Shown here in pieces: positions 16,230 to 24,394 of a DNA stretch of 60,155 bases. The stretch spans positions 1 through 60,155 of the forward strand of contig JAGXBH010000009.1 of assembly GCA_018971185.1 (NCBI GenBank), read 5' to 3'. Source of the stretch: Acidobacteriota bacterium. GTDB lineage: Bacteria > Actinomycetota > Acidimicrobiia > Acidimicrobiales > RAAP-2. The notes beneath the pieces were generated by a model that was not told the DNA's origin, searched no databases, and saw only the letters and a list, made by a program, of their open reading frames with translations. The translations under genes and the position numbers were made by a program. Numbering within the stretch: position 1 is the first letter of the stretch; each line of letters begins with the position of its first letter.

Positions 16230-17192
16230 CTAGGTGGGGCCCGCGTCGAAGGGGTGCACCCCGAGGTGCGTGAGCAACTGGTCCAGGCTCGCCGTCGCCA
16301 CGCACACCACCGAGTCGGCCGCCCCGTAGTAGAGGTGCAGGGTGTCACCGTCCTCGCGCAGGATCCACCCGCAGGGGAAGACCACGTCGGGCACGTCACC
16401 GGACTGCTCGTAGTCGGCCTGGGGCCCGAAGATCCACTCGTTGCCCCGCGCGATCACCTTCGAGGGGTCGTCGCGGTCGAGCAGGGCCAGGCCGAGGCGG
16501 TAGATCGACCCCGAGGCGGTGACGCGCACCCCGTGGTAGCACACCAGCCACCCGTGGTCGGTGAGCAGCGGCGGCGGGCCGAGGCCCACCTTGTTGGCGT
16601 CCCACCATCCGCCGCGACGCGCCGGGAGCAGCACGCGCGAGTCACCCCAGAAGTGCAGGTCGGGGCTGAAGGACAGCCACACGTGCGCCCCCAGGCCGGG
16701 CACCGCGGTCACGGGCCGGTGCACCAGGGCCCAGCGGCCCTCGAAGGTCACCGGGAAGAGGGCGGCGTCCTTGTCCTCAGGCGACTGGAGGACCCCGCAG
16801 CGCTCCCACTCGATGAAGTCTCGGGTCTTCGCCAGGCTCACCAGCGGCCCGAAGGCCGAGTAGCCGACGTAGACCACGTAGTACTCGTCGCCGATGCGCG
16901 TGATCCGCGGGTCCTCGATGCCCCAGCGTTCCTCGACGAGGTCGGTGTCGGGCTTGAGCCCCCGTTCGGGGTCGATCTCCCAGCCGGTGAGCCCGTCGTC
17001 GCTCATCGCCACCGCGAGGGCCGAGAGCCCGGTGCGGTACTCCACGCGTAGCAACAGGAGCGTCCGGCCCTGGAAGACGGTGGCGCCGGGGTTGAAGACC
17101 GCGTTCACCATCTTGGGGAAGTCGAGCGCGGTGATGATGGGGTTGCCCTCGTAGCGCTGGAGCAACTCGCGAGAGTCAGCGGCTGGTCGCAT
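16230..17192 (-). CDS. GH130-family glycoside phosphorylase/hydrolase (copy 1)
   Basis: A 320-residue five-bladed beta-propeller protein of family GH130, whose members phosphorolyse or hydrolyse beta-mannosides. Visible family features: NPIITALDFP and VNAVFNPGATVFQGRTLLLLRVE near the N-terminus, the IEDPRITRIGDEYYVVYVGYS motif with the candidate catalytic Asp (DPR) near residue 94, then WWDANKVGLGPPPLLTDHGWLVCYHG and the LYYGAADSVVCVA end. A GGGAGG ribosome site precedes the ATG. It is divergent from a second GH130 gene across a 121-bp gap. Phosphorylase versus hydrolase cannot be decided here; phosphate-binding Arg/His positions should be compared with characterised members. Confidence 0.88.
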   Translation of the reverse strand: MRPAADSRELLQRYEGNPIITALDFPKMVNAVFNPGATVFQGRTLLLLRVEYRTGLSALAVAMSDDGLTGWEIDPERGLKPDTDLVEERWGIEDPRITRIGDEYYVVYVGYSAFGPLVSLAKTRDFIEWERCGVLQSPEDKDAALFPVTFEGRWALVHRPVTAVPGLGAHVWLSFSPDLHFWGDSRVLLPARRGGWWDANKVGLGPPPLLTDHGWLVCYHGVRVTASGSIYRLGLALLDRDDPSKVIARGNEWIFGPQADYEQSGDVPDVVFPCGWILREDGDTLHLYYGAADSVVCVATASLDQLLTHLGVHPFDAGPT

Positions 17193-17313
17193 CAGAACCT
17201 CCCTTACAAGATGATGACGTATTCACCCCTTCCATCGTCCACCATGCCAACATGGGACTAAGTCACTACTTGGCCTCACGAGGAGGCGAGGTTGACGAGA
17301 AGCGAGATCGACG

Positions 17314-18312
17314 TTGAGTTCCACCACCCCCTCCCCCCTGTCCCCCGTGCGCCGTCTGCACGACCGCCCCGTGGTCGAGGCCGGCTCGGTGCCGGGCTAC
17401 GGCGCGATCTTCAACGCCGGCCTGCTCTTCCACGAGGGTAGGTTCCACCTCTTCGCGCGCGCGGTGCGCGACGGATACCGCCGCAACGACGGGGACGGAC
17501 CGCGCTTCCTCGACTACATCTCCGACGTCCTGGTGCTGACCTCGTCCGACGGTCGCCACTACGAGTTCGAGTACGTGCTCGCGCGCGCCGGCAACGCCGG
17601 CGTGCACTGCTACGAGGATCCCCGGGTGCAGCGCGTGCGACACGCCGGCACCGAGCACGTCGTCATGACCTACACCTCCCTGCCCCGCGAGACCGGGCGG
17701 CCGTGGCGCATCGGTGCGCACCGTCTGGTGTGGCGCGAGGGCCGCTTCCACCTCGACGAGTCCACCGGGCGCCTGCTCGGCCCCTCGGACATCGCCAACA
17801 AGGACGCCATCGTCTTCAGCCTCGCCGACCACCGCGTCGCGATGATCCACCGCATCCACCCCGACATGCAGTTAGCCGTCTTCGACGACCTCGAGCACCT
17901 CTGGCACGCCGGCCCCGAATACTGGGACCCCTACATGTCCGACCTCGACGCGCACGTCCTGATGCGACCCACCCCGGGGGCCTTGGGCATCGGCGCGGGG
18001 GCCCCGCCGGTCGCGATCGACGAGGGTCTGCTGCTGTTCTTCCACGAGCGCCGCGCCGACGGCGCCTACACCGCCCACGTCGCGCTACTTGACCACCACA
18101 CCGGTCGGGTGATCAGTCGCCTGGACGAGGCGCTGCTCGAACCCGAACTGCACTGGGAGCGCGAGGGCGACGTGGACAACGTGGTGTTCGTCCAGGGCGC
18201 GCACCGCGACGAGGACCAGGTCTATCTCACCTACGGGGCGGCCGACCGCTGCGTCGGGGTGGCCACCGCGACGATCAGCCACCTGGTCGACGCCCTCTCG
18301 CGCGCCGCCTAG
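17314..18312 (+). CDS. GH130-family protein (copy 2)
   Basis: A 332-residue GH130-type beta-propeller, clearly distinct from copy 1. It has GYGAIFNAGLLFHEGRFHLFARA near residues 28-50, YEDPRVQRVRHAG with the conserved EDPR Asp near residue 100, DIANKDAIVFS, an ALLEPELHWEREGDVDNVVFVQG stretch and the terminal YLTYGAADRCVGVATA. The start is uncertain: a TTG at 17314 follows AGAAGCGAG, whereas the perfect AGGAGG at 17281 precedes a TTG in the wrong frame; GTG at 17347 is another option. Pairing with copy 1 and a GT4 enzyme suggests turnover or trimming of a mannose-containing glycan inside the cell, as there is no signal peptide. Confidence 0.85.
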   Translation: MSSTTPSPLSPVRRLHDRPVVEAGSVPGYGAIFNAGLLFHEGRFHLFARAVRDGYRRNDGDGPRFLDYISDVLVLTSSDGRHYEFEYVLARAGNAGVHCYEDPRVQRVRHAGTEHVVMTYTSLPRETGRPWRIGAHRLVWREGRFHLDESTGRLLGPSDIANKDAIVFSLADHRVAMIHRIHPDMQLAVFDDLEHLWHAGPEYWDPYMSDLDAHVLMRPTPGALGIGAGAPPVAIDEGLLLFFHERRADGAYTAHVALLDHHTGRVISRLDEALLEPELHWEREGDVDNVVFVQGAHRDEDQVYLTYGAADRCVGVATATISHLVDALSRAA

Positions 18313-18353
18313 GTCCCTTCGCGCCATCGCTCAGCGCGGCGCCTCGCACATCC

Positions 18354-19397
18354 TCACGGCGCGCCCGTGACCTCGCGCAGCGCCGCCATGGTCGCCACGA
18401 AGGCCATCGAGGACTCCGCCCCCTGGTTGAGGTTCGCGCCACTCGCTTCGAGGCCGTCGTATCCCCCACCGGTGTCGGCGTCGTAGAGCACCACGCCCAC
18501 GTCGTTGGCCCCGAGGAACCAATGCGCCGCCCGCCTCACCTCGTCGGCCCATCGGGTGTCGCGCGTGTAGTCAAAGGCCCGCGCGCACGCGCTGGCCGTC
18601 GCCCACGCCTCGATGGGCTGCTGGTCGAACTGAGGAGGGACCGTGGACTCGTCGGCACCCTCGACCCCCACGAAGCTGAAATGCCCCCCTCGGGTCTGGC
18701 GCCGTAGCAGCCAGTCGAGTCGCGCGAGTGCCCGCTCGGCACCGGTGGCGTCGCGCCCCAGCACCGCGGCCGCCAGGGCCGCCTCGGGCAGGAGGGCGTT
18801 GGCGTAGGTGAGACGCGGTTCCCACCACGGCCACCGGGCGCTGCGTGACTCGACGCCGCGGTTGAGGACCTCGCTCACGCGCGTCAACAAAGAGAGCGCC
18901 CCGACGTTCGTCGGGTCCTCACGCACCAACTCCGCGGCACCGAGGGCCGCGTAGGCGAGGGCACGCGGAAAAGGAGTCCGCAGTTGACACGCCGCGTCGA
19001 AGAGGCGCCGCGCGCGCGCGCGTACCTCGGGCCAGGGGGCGCGGGCCGCGGCCGTGCCCAGACCGAGCAGGGCGCGCGCGTTCGCATCGTCACTCGGCGG
19101 ATCGGCCGTCCAGCGGCCGTCGCCGCGTTGACGCAGCCGGAACTGCGCGCCCGAGGTATGGGCGCGCTCCAAGAAGCCGAGGCACGAGCGCGCAATGCGC
19201 TCCGCGTCCGGGTCCGCCCCCAACCGCGACGCCACGGCGAGGAGGCGACCCGCATCGTCGGTGCAGTAGCCCTCCTCGATCCGAGGGCGCGCGTAGAGGG
19301 CGTGCTCGACGACACCCACCTCGTCGGTCATGGCGGCCAGGTGGCGCAGGCTCGGCGCGAGCTCGGACTCGGGTTCGGCGCGGGTGACCTCGTTCAC
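18354..19397 (-). CDS. Alpha/alpha-barrel (six-hairpin glycosidase-like) protein
   Basis: A 347-residue soluble protein made of repeated Ala-rich helical hairpins, resembling the (alpha/alpha)6 fold of glycosidases and epimerases. Recurrent helix ends carry aromatic/acidic motifs: RPRIEEGYCTDDAGRLL, ARWPWWEPRLTYANALLPEA, QFDQQPIEAWATASA and GGYDGLEASGANLNQGAESSMAF. Such proteins often accompany GT4 and GH130 genes and are sometimes annotated only as glycosyltransferase-associated. The E/D residues in WEPRLTYANA and NLNQGAESS are plausible active-site positions (inference). It lies 15 bases downstream of the GT4 gene on the same strand, so they form one operon. Confidence 0.75.
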   Translation of the reverse strand: MNEVTRAEPESELAPSLRHLAAMTDEVGVVEHALYARPRIEEGYCTDDAGRLLAVASRLGADPDAERIARSCLGFLERAHTSGAQFRLRQRGDGRWTADPPSDDANARALLGLGTAAARAPWPEVRARARRLFDAACQLRTPFPRALAYAALGAAELVREDPTNVGALSLLTRVSEVLNRGVESRSARWPWWEPRLTYANALLPEAALAAAVLGRDATGAERALARLDWLLRRQTRGGHFSFVGVEGADESTVPPQFDQQPIEAWATASACARAFDYTRDTRWADEVRRAAHWFLGANDVGVVLYDADTGGGYDGLEASGANLNQGAESSMAFVATMAALREVTGAP

Positions 19398-19412
19398 GCC
19401 CTCGTCCGTGGC

Positions 19413-20612
19413 TCACCCCCACCGATTGGCGGACACCACGCGCGAGAGCAACGCGCGATAGGCGAGACCGACCTGGGGCCACAACAGCGACGAGGACGCA
19501 CGCAGGGCGCGCCGCCCCATCTCCTCGGCCACACCCGGCTCGTAGAGGACCCGCGCGAGGGCGGCGCTCATCGCGGCCACGTCACCCTGTTCCACGATGA
19601 TCCCCGCTCCGTCGCTCAGGAGTTCGACGGCGTGGGGGAACCTCGTCGCCACCACCGGCTTACCCGAGGCGAGGGCCTCCACCAGGACGCCGGAACTCTC
19701 CTGCTCGCGCGAGTCGTAGGGCAACAGCACCACGTCGGCGCTACGCACCAGGGCGCGCAGTGACTCCCAGTCGCGATATCCCTGGTCGAAGAGAACCTCG
19801 CGCGTCACGCCCAGACGCGCGCACGTCGCCTCGAGGCCGCGCCGGTAGCGTTCGCCCTCGGCGGCGAGGACCTTGGGGTGGGTCGCGCCGGCGACGACGT
19901 AGGTCGGCGCGGGGTCGCGCCCGGCGAGGCGCGCGACGGCGGCGATGGCGTGCTCGATCCCCTTGCCGGGACCGATCAGCCCCCAGGTCAGGATGCGCGG
20001 GTGTTCGACCTCGGGGCGCTCGCCGTCCACGTTGGCGCTCGCGCCGTGGGCGATCACGGCGACGCTCTGAGCGCGGGCCCCGTAGTCCTTGATCAACCGG
20101 CTTCGCGCGTGCTCGCTCTGGACGACCACCATGGAAGAGGCACGAATGAGGCGCTCGAGGATCTCGCGCTGGTGACGCGAGGGCTTGGCCAACACCGAGT
20201 GCAGCACCACCACCAGCGGCGTGCTCAAGAGGTCGACGAAGTCGAGCACCTCGGCGCCGTCGCGCCCCGCGAAGAGCCCGTATTCGTGCTGCAGGACGAC
20301 CACCTCGGCACTCGAGAGCGCGGCGAGGGCCCTGCGCATCGACACGGGGTCGCCCCCGACCCAGTGCGCGATGACCTCGTCGTGGACCTCGACCTCGGGT
20401 GCGTCGAGCACCCGGACCACGCTGACGCGCCAGTCGGCGCTGTCCATCGCGATCGCCCGCGCGACGTTCTGGGTGAACGTCGCGAGACCGCACTCGGTGG
20501 GAGGATAGGTGCCCACCATCGCCACGCTGCGCACGCGCGAGGAGGGGTAACGTGCCCGCACCCTCTTGTCGCTGGACTCTCTGGTGTGCTGCACTTCGAG
20601 CATCCGTTCCAC
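19413..20612 (-). CDS. GT4-family glycosyltransferase
   Basis: A 399-residue GT-B glycosyltransferase. The N-terminal acceptor domain begins VAMVGTYPPTECGLATFTQNVARA, a glycine-rich nucleotide-sugar-enzyme opening; the C-terminal donor domain contains LTWGLIGPGKGIEHAI and the E-x7-E motif in EQESSGVLVEALASGKPVVAT near residue 320. Family GT4 retains anomeric configuration and commonly transfers mannose or glucose from NDP-sugars; the GH130 neighbours favour mannose (inference). The start is GTG at 20612 behind GAGGGG, with an ATG three codons later as the alternative. There are no membrane segments. Confidence 0.88.
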   Translation of the reverse strand: MERMLEVQHTRESSDKRVRARYPSSRVRSVAMVGTYPPTECGLATFTQNVARAIAMDSADWRVSVVRVLDAPEVEVHDEVIAHWVGGDPVSMRRALAALSSAEVVVLQHEYGLFAGRDGAEVLDFVDLLSTPLVVVLHSVLAKPSRHQREILERLIRASSMVVVQSEHARSRLIKDYGARAQSVAVIAHGASANVDGERPEVEHPRILTWGLIGPGKGIEHAIAAVARLAGRDPAPTYVVAGATHPKVLAAEGERYRRGLEATCARLGVTREVLFDQGYRDWESLRALVRSADVVLLPYDSREQESSGVLVEALASGKPVVATRFPHAVELLSDGAGIIVEQGDVAAMSAALARVLYEPGVAEEMGRRALRASSSLLWPQVGLAYRALLSRVVSANRWG

Positions 20613-20685
20613 CCCTCGATCGTCCTACCTCCGCGCTCGAGGCGCAAGGGCCGAACGTCACGGGCGCCACCGTCCGCTCGCCCGG

Positions 20686-20731
20686 TGCCGCGGCCCAGTC
20701 GCGGGGCGTGCCGCGGCCCAGTCGCCGGGCC
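20686..20731. repeat. 23-bp tandem duplication
   Basis: Two head-to-tail copies of a 23-bp sequence beginning GTGCCGCGGCCCAGTCGC (20686-20708 and 20709-20731) differ at one base. The following bases carry looser repeats of GTCGCCGCGTCAC. The array fills part of the 250-bp gap between the GT4 gene and holA, in which I see no gene. Confidence 0.7.
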
Positions 20732-20863
20732 GTCAGCCCCGCCAAGTCGCCGCGTCACGGCGTCGCCGCGTCACTCGCACGCCACCTCGGGGGTCCCCAG
20801 GTCGTCCAGGGTTTGGCGATAGGGGGTGTGGCGGTGCGGTGGGTGACGTCGCGACGCGCGGGG

Positions 20864-21874
20864 TCAGTTGCGCCGCGGGCCCGCGCTGAGTCGCGCCAGT
20901 CGTGCGACGAGGACCTCGATCACCGTGAGGTCGGTGAGGTCCTGGTCGGTGTCGAGGTCCTTGCCGCCGTAACTCACGCCGCCCTTGAGGTCGACGTCGG
21001 CCGCGGCGATCAGGTGGACGGCGTCGGCGATCCGCTCCGCCCCCAGTCGATTGGCCATGGCGAGGATCTTCTTCGCGCCGAAGGGATTCATCCCGAGGAT
21101 CTGCGCGGCCTCCTCCCCCGAGCTCACGCCGGCCCCCTCGAGTCGCGCCATGCGTAAGTAGTAGCGCTGGAGCGCGAAGATGATCTGCACCCCGGCGCGG
21201 CCCCTGGAGTCGAGCATGCGCCGCGCCACGGTGATGGCCGCGGTGGCGTCGGCGCTCTCGAGGGCGTCGGTGAGGTCCCACTCGGGCACGCCACCGGCGT
21301 CACCGAGGTAGGGCTCGACGTGGCCCCTCGCGAGCGGGGCCGAGCCGTAGATCGAGGCGAGCAGCCGGGCGAGGGAGTCCACGCGCGCGACGTCGTCACC
21401 CACGCGTTCGCTGATCATCGTGGCCGCGCCCGCGTCCACCGTGACGTTATAGCTCCTCATCTTCTCCTGGACGAAGGCCGTGCGATTCCTCGCACCCGAG
21501 GCGACGTTGACCTCCACCACCTCCTGGACGGCCTTGACGAGCTTGTGCGACTTCGCCCCGACCACCCCCACCACCAACGCCACGTCGGGGGCGGGGCGTT
21601 GCAGCCACGTCAGCAACGCCGCGGTCTCCTCGGCGTTGAGACCCTGGGCGTCGCGCACCACCACGACGCGACGCGGTGCGAGGAAGGGCGGGGTGTTGAG
21701 GGCCTCGAGAACCGCGGCGATCACCGACTCGCCCGCGGCCGTGACGTCCTTCACCGTGAAGTCCTGCAGGGCGAAGGACGCGTCGAGGTCGCCCAGCGCG
21801 GACTCGATCACCCGACGCAACTCGTCGTTCACCATGGTGGCGTCGGTCCCCACCACGACGACGCTCGAGCTCAC
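20864..21874 (-). CDS. holA: DNA polymerase III subunit delta
   Basis: A 336-residue clamp-loader delta subunit, which opens the beta sliding clamp. Sequence marks are the opening VVVVGTDATMVNDELRRVIE, the PPFLAPRRVVVVRDAQGLN stretch corresponding to strand and helix around the AAA+ core (without a functional Walker A, as expected for delta), and the C-terminal collar helices ILGMNPFGAKKILAMANRLG and DLKGG. The GTG at 21874 overlaps the folP stop (GTGA). In many actinobacteria holA is next to rpsT; here the carbohydrate cassette lies between them. Confidence 0.9.
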   Translation of the reverse strand: MSSSVVVVGTDATMVNDELRRVIESALGDLDASFALQDFTVKDVTAAGESVIAAVLEALNTPPFLAPRRVVVVRDAQGLNAEETAALLTWLQRPAPDVALVVGVVGAKSHKLVKAVQEVVEVNVASGARNRTAFVQEKMRSYNVTVDAGAATMISERVGDDVARVDSLARLLASIYGSAPLARGHVEPYLGDAGGVPEWDLTDALESADATAAITVARRMLDSRGRAGVQIIFALQRYYLRMARLEGAGVSSGEEAAQILGMNPFGAKKILAMANRLGAERIADAVHLIAAADVDLKGGVSYGGKDLDTDQDLTDLTVIEVLVARLARLSAGPRRN

Positions 21875-22725
21875 AGCGCCTCCAACACCTTCTCGAGGGC
21901 GTCGCGCACGCGAACCGTCGCGCGCACGTCGTGCACGCGCAGCACCCGGCACCCTCCCGCGATGCCCACCGCCGCGGCGCTCATCGAGGCCTCGCGGCGT
22001 TCGAGCACGTCGAGGCCGAACATGGTGCCGAGGAACGTCTTGTTCGAGGCCGACAGCAACACCGGGCCGAGGGCGGCGAGCTGCGCGCTGTCGCGCAGGA
22101 GTTGTAGCGACTGCCCCGCGGTCTTGCCGAGGTCGAGTCCGGCGTCGAGGAGGACGCGATCGCGGGTGAGTCCCGCGTCGAGGGCGCGCTGACGCCGATC
22201 GAGGAGGAAGTCGCGCACCGTGGCGCTCACGTCCTCGTAGCGCGGATCGGGGTCGGCCACCCGGGGGCGCAGGCGGATGTGGGTGGCCACGACACTCGCG
22301 CCCGCCGTCGCCGCCACCTCGAGGTAGTGCGGATCGGCGAAGCCGCTGATGTCGTTGCCGAGGCACGCGCCGGCGGCGAAGCCCTCACGCGCCACGCTCG
22401 CGCGCCAGGTGTCGACGCTCACCGGCACGTCGAAACGCTCGCGCAGCATGGCGACGGCCGGGACGACCCGGTCCAACTCCTCGGCCTCGCCCACCTCCTC
22501 GCCCGGCCCCGCCTTCACCCCTCCGACGTCGAGGAGGTCGGCGCCCTCGGCCACGAGCTGCTCGGCGCGCGTCAAGAAGGCGTCCATCTCGAAGGTAGCC
22601 GCCGGGGCGAAGAATGAGTCGCGCGTGCGGTTGAGTATCCCCATCACCAGCGCCCGGCGCGTCACGTCGTAGGTCGTGTCGCCCAGGGTGAGCTTGAGAG
22701 GCTCTGCGGGGACGTGGCGCATCAT
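21871..22725 (-). CDS. folP2: FolP2-type dihydropteroate synthase homologue
   Basis: A 284-residue TIM-barrel of the pterin-binding (DHPS) family. It retains MGILNRTRDSFF, NDISGF and RVHDV but replaces the canonical GGESTRPG pABA-binding loop by DVGGVKAGPG and the GxSRK loop by SASNKTFLG. These are precisely the changes seen in mycobacterial FolP2, a paralogue reported not to act as a sulfonamide-sensitive DHPS. The true pathway step is therefore uncertain. Start ATG at 22725 (a second ATG follows directly). Downstream it overlaps holA by four bases. Confidence 0.85.
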   Translation of the reverse strand: MMRHVPAEPLKLTLGDTTYDVTRRALVMGILNRTRDSFFAPAATFEMDAFLTRAEQLVAEGADLLDVGGVKAGPGEEVGEAEELDRVVPAVAMLRERFDVPVSVDTWRASVAREGFAAGACLGNDISGFADPHYLEVAATAGASVVATHIRLRPRVADPDPRYEDVSATVRDFLLDRRQRALDAGLTRDRVLLDAGLDLGKTAGQSLQLLRDSAQLAALGPVLLSASNKTFLGTMFGLDVLERREASMSAAAVGIAGGCRVLRVHDVRATVRVRDALEKVLEAL

Positions 22726-22852
22726 CGCTCGCGCGCGCGGTCAGAGGGAGAGCGGCGAAGCACGCGCCCAGCCTAATTGTCACCGCGGAGGTGACGTTGT
22801 CCCCACGGCGTCCCCACGGGGCCCCGCGGGCGCGCTGTTAGCCTGAGTACCT

Positions 22853-22933
22853 ATGACGTGGACCGCCAGAACATCATCCGAGGTCACGGTCGCGGCGACG
22901 CCCAGTGCGTCGAGAGGACGCCGGGGGATCTGA
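22853..22933 (+). CDS. Possible 26-residue leader peptide coupled to PAC2 gene
   Basis: An ATG at 22853 follows a TAGCCT box by eight bases and opens a 26-codon frame (MTWTARTSS... RGRRGI) whose TGA overlaps the ATG of the PAC2-family gene as TGATG. The arrangement fits a leaderless leader peptide with translational coupling. No ribosome site precedes it, and the alternative is that it is not translated. Confidence 0.35.
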   Translation: MTWTARTSSEVTVAATPSASRGRRGI

Positions 22934-23811
22934 TGGACGACGACAACTACGAGCGCATCATCTTCCTCTCGGACCCCGAGCTCAACGAGCCCGTGCTCGT
23001 CTACGCCCTCGAGGGTTGGATCGACGCGGGACTCGGCGCGAGCACCGCGATGAGCACGTTGCTCACTTCGATCCCCACCGAGACGCTCGCCACCTTCGAC
23101 ACCGAGTACTTCATCGACCAGCGCGCGCGCCGACCCCTCGCGCGGATCGTCGACGGCATCACCACCGAGCTCACCTGGCCCGAGATCCAATTGCGCTACG
23201 GACGTGACGGCGACGGCGCGGACATGATCTTCCTCGTCGGCCCCGAACCCGACTTCCACTGGAGCGACTTCGTCGAGGCGGTCACCGACGCCGCCTCGCG
23301 CTTCGAGGTGCGCCTGGTGGTCGGACTGGGGTCGTTCCCGGCGCCCACCCCGCACACGCGCCCGGTGCGCGTGATCGGCACCGCGCCCGAGGCCAGCGCC
23401 AACTTGCTGCCCCTGGTGGGCACCGTGAGCGGCGAGCTCGAGGTCCCCGCGGGCATCTCCTCCGCACTCGAACTGGGCTTCGCCGACGTGGACGTCGACG
23501 TCGTGACCCTGTGGGCACGCGTGCCGCACTACGTGGCCTCGATGCCCTACCCCCAGGCCGCGGCCGCCCTGATCGAGGGCCTCGCGCGTATCGCCGGTCT
23601 CACGTTGGACGCGAGCACGCTGCGCGCCGCGGCCGAGGAGGCGCGCCTGCGCGTCGACGAGTTGGTCACCAACAACCCCGAGCACTCCTCGATGGTCGAG
23701 CAGCTCGAGGAGGCCGCCGACGAGAGCGAGGGCACCTCGCTGGGCGAGGAAGTGCCGAGCGGCGACGAGTTGGCCGAGGAGCTCGAGAAGTTCCTACGCG
23801 GCGAGAACTGA
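22933..23811 (+). CDS. PAC2-family protein
   Basis: A 292-residue PAC2 (proteasome assembly chaperone 2-like) family protein, widespread and functionally unresolved in actinobacteria. The opening VLVYALEGWIDAGLGASTAMSTLL and the later LVVGLGSFPAPTPHTRPVRVIGTA and LWARVPHYVASMPYPQAAAALIEGL are family features. The C-terminal ~50 residues are acidic (SEGTSLGEEVPSGDELAEELEKF). The ATG at 22933 has GGGGGA upstream; an in-frame GTG at 22858 gives 25 more residues. It is convergent, one base apart, with the metalloprotease gene. Confidence 0.85.
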   Translation: MDDDNYERIIFLSDPELNEPVLVYALEGWIDAGLGASTAMSTLLTSIPTETLATFDTEYFIDQRARRPLARIVDGITTELTWPEIQLRYGRDGDGADMIFLVGPEPDFHWSDFVEAVTDAASRFEVRLVVGLGSFPAPTPHTRPVRVIGTAPEASANLLPLVGTVSGELEVPAGISSALELGFADVDVDVVTLWARVPHYVASMPYPQAAAALIEGLARIAGLTLDASTLRAAAEEARLRVDELVTNNPEHSSMVEQLEEAADESEGTSLGEEVPSGDELAEELEKFLRGEN

Positions 23812-23812
23812 G

Positions 23813-24394
23813 TCAGCCCGCCGCGTCGACCGCGACGTCGACGTCGACGTCCTCGATACGCAGTCCCAGACCCAGGGCGTAGCCGTCGAGGAACATCTCG
23901 CACTCCCTCTGTCGCGGGTGGCGATTGGCGAGCTCGTAGAAGGCGGGCGAATGGTCGGCCTCGATCAGGTGCGCCAACTCGTGCACCAACACCGCGTCGA
24001 TCACCCACTCCGGACACTGACGTAGGCGACTCGACACCCGGATCTCGCGCGACGCGGGTGAGCACGAGGCCCAGCGGCGGCGCTGGTTGGTGACCCAGCG
24101 CACCGAGGCCGCCTCGACCCCGTCCACGTAGAGCTCGGCGAGCACGCGCGCGCGTTCCTCCAGCGACGCGTCGCCACTGGTGTGCTGGGGGCGCTGGGAC
24201 ATCAGGCGCTCGACCAGCTCGTCGACGAAGCGCGAGCGCTCCTTGCCCTTCAGGCGCGCCGGGATCTGGACCACGATGCGACTGCCCGACCAGTGCGCGG
24301 CCCCGGTCTTCTTGCGCTTGGTCGAGGCGCGCACCTCGACCTCGGGACGGTCGAAGCGCGGTGGCTCGACCACGACCGACGAGCCGTGCGACAT
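23813..24394 (-). CDS. YgjP/WSS-like M48-type zinc metallopeptidase
   Basis: A 193-residue protein of the YgjP-like (DUF45) metallopeptidase family. The zinc motif is VHELAHLIEADHSPAFYEL near residues 143-161 (HELAH plus a downstream His), preceded by RRRWASCSPASREIRVSSRL, a strongly conserved substrate/zinc-domain motif. Substrates of bacterial members are largely unknown. Its ATG shares a base with the leuS stop (TGATG), so it is coupled to leuS. Confidence 0.9.
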   Translation of the reverse strand: MSHGSSVVVEPPRFDRPEVEVRASTKRKKTGAAHWSGSRIVVQIPARLKGKERSRFVDELVERLMSQRPQHTSGDASLEERARVLAELYVDGVEAASVRWVTNQRRRWASCSPASREIRVSSRLRQCPEWVIDAVLVHELAHLIEADHSPAFYELANRHPRQRECEMFLDGYALGLGLRIEDVDVDVAVDAAG

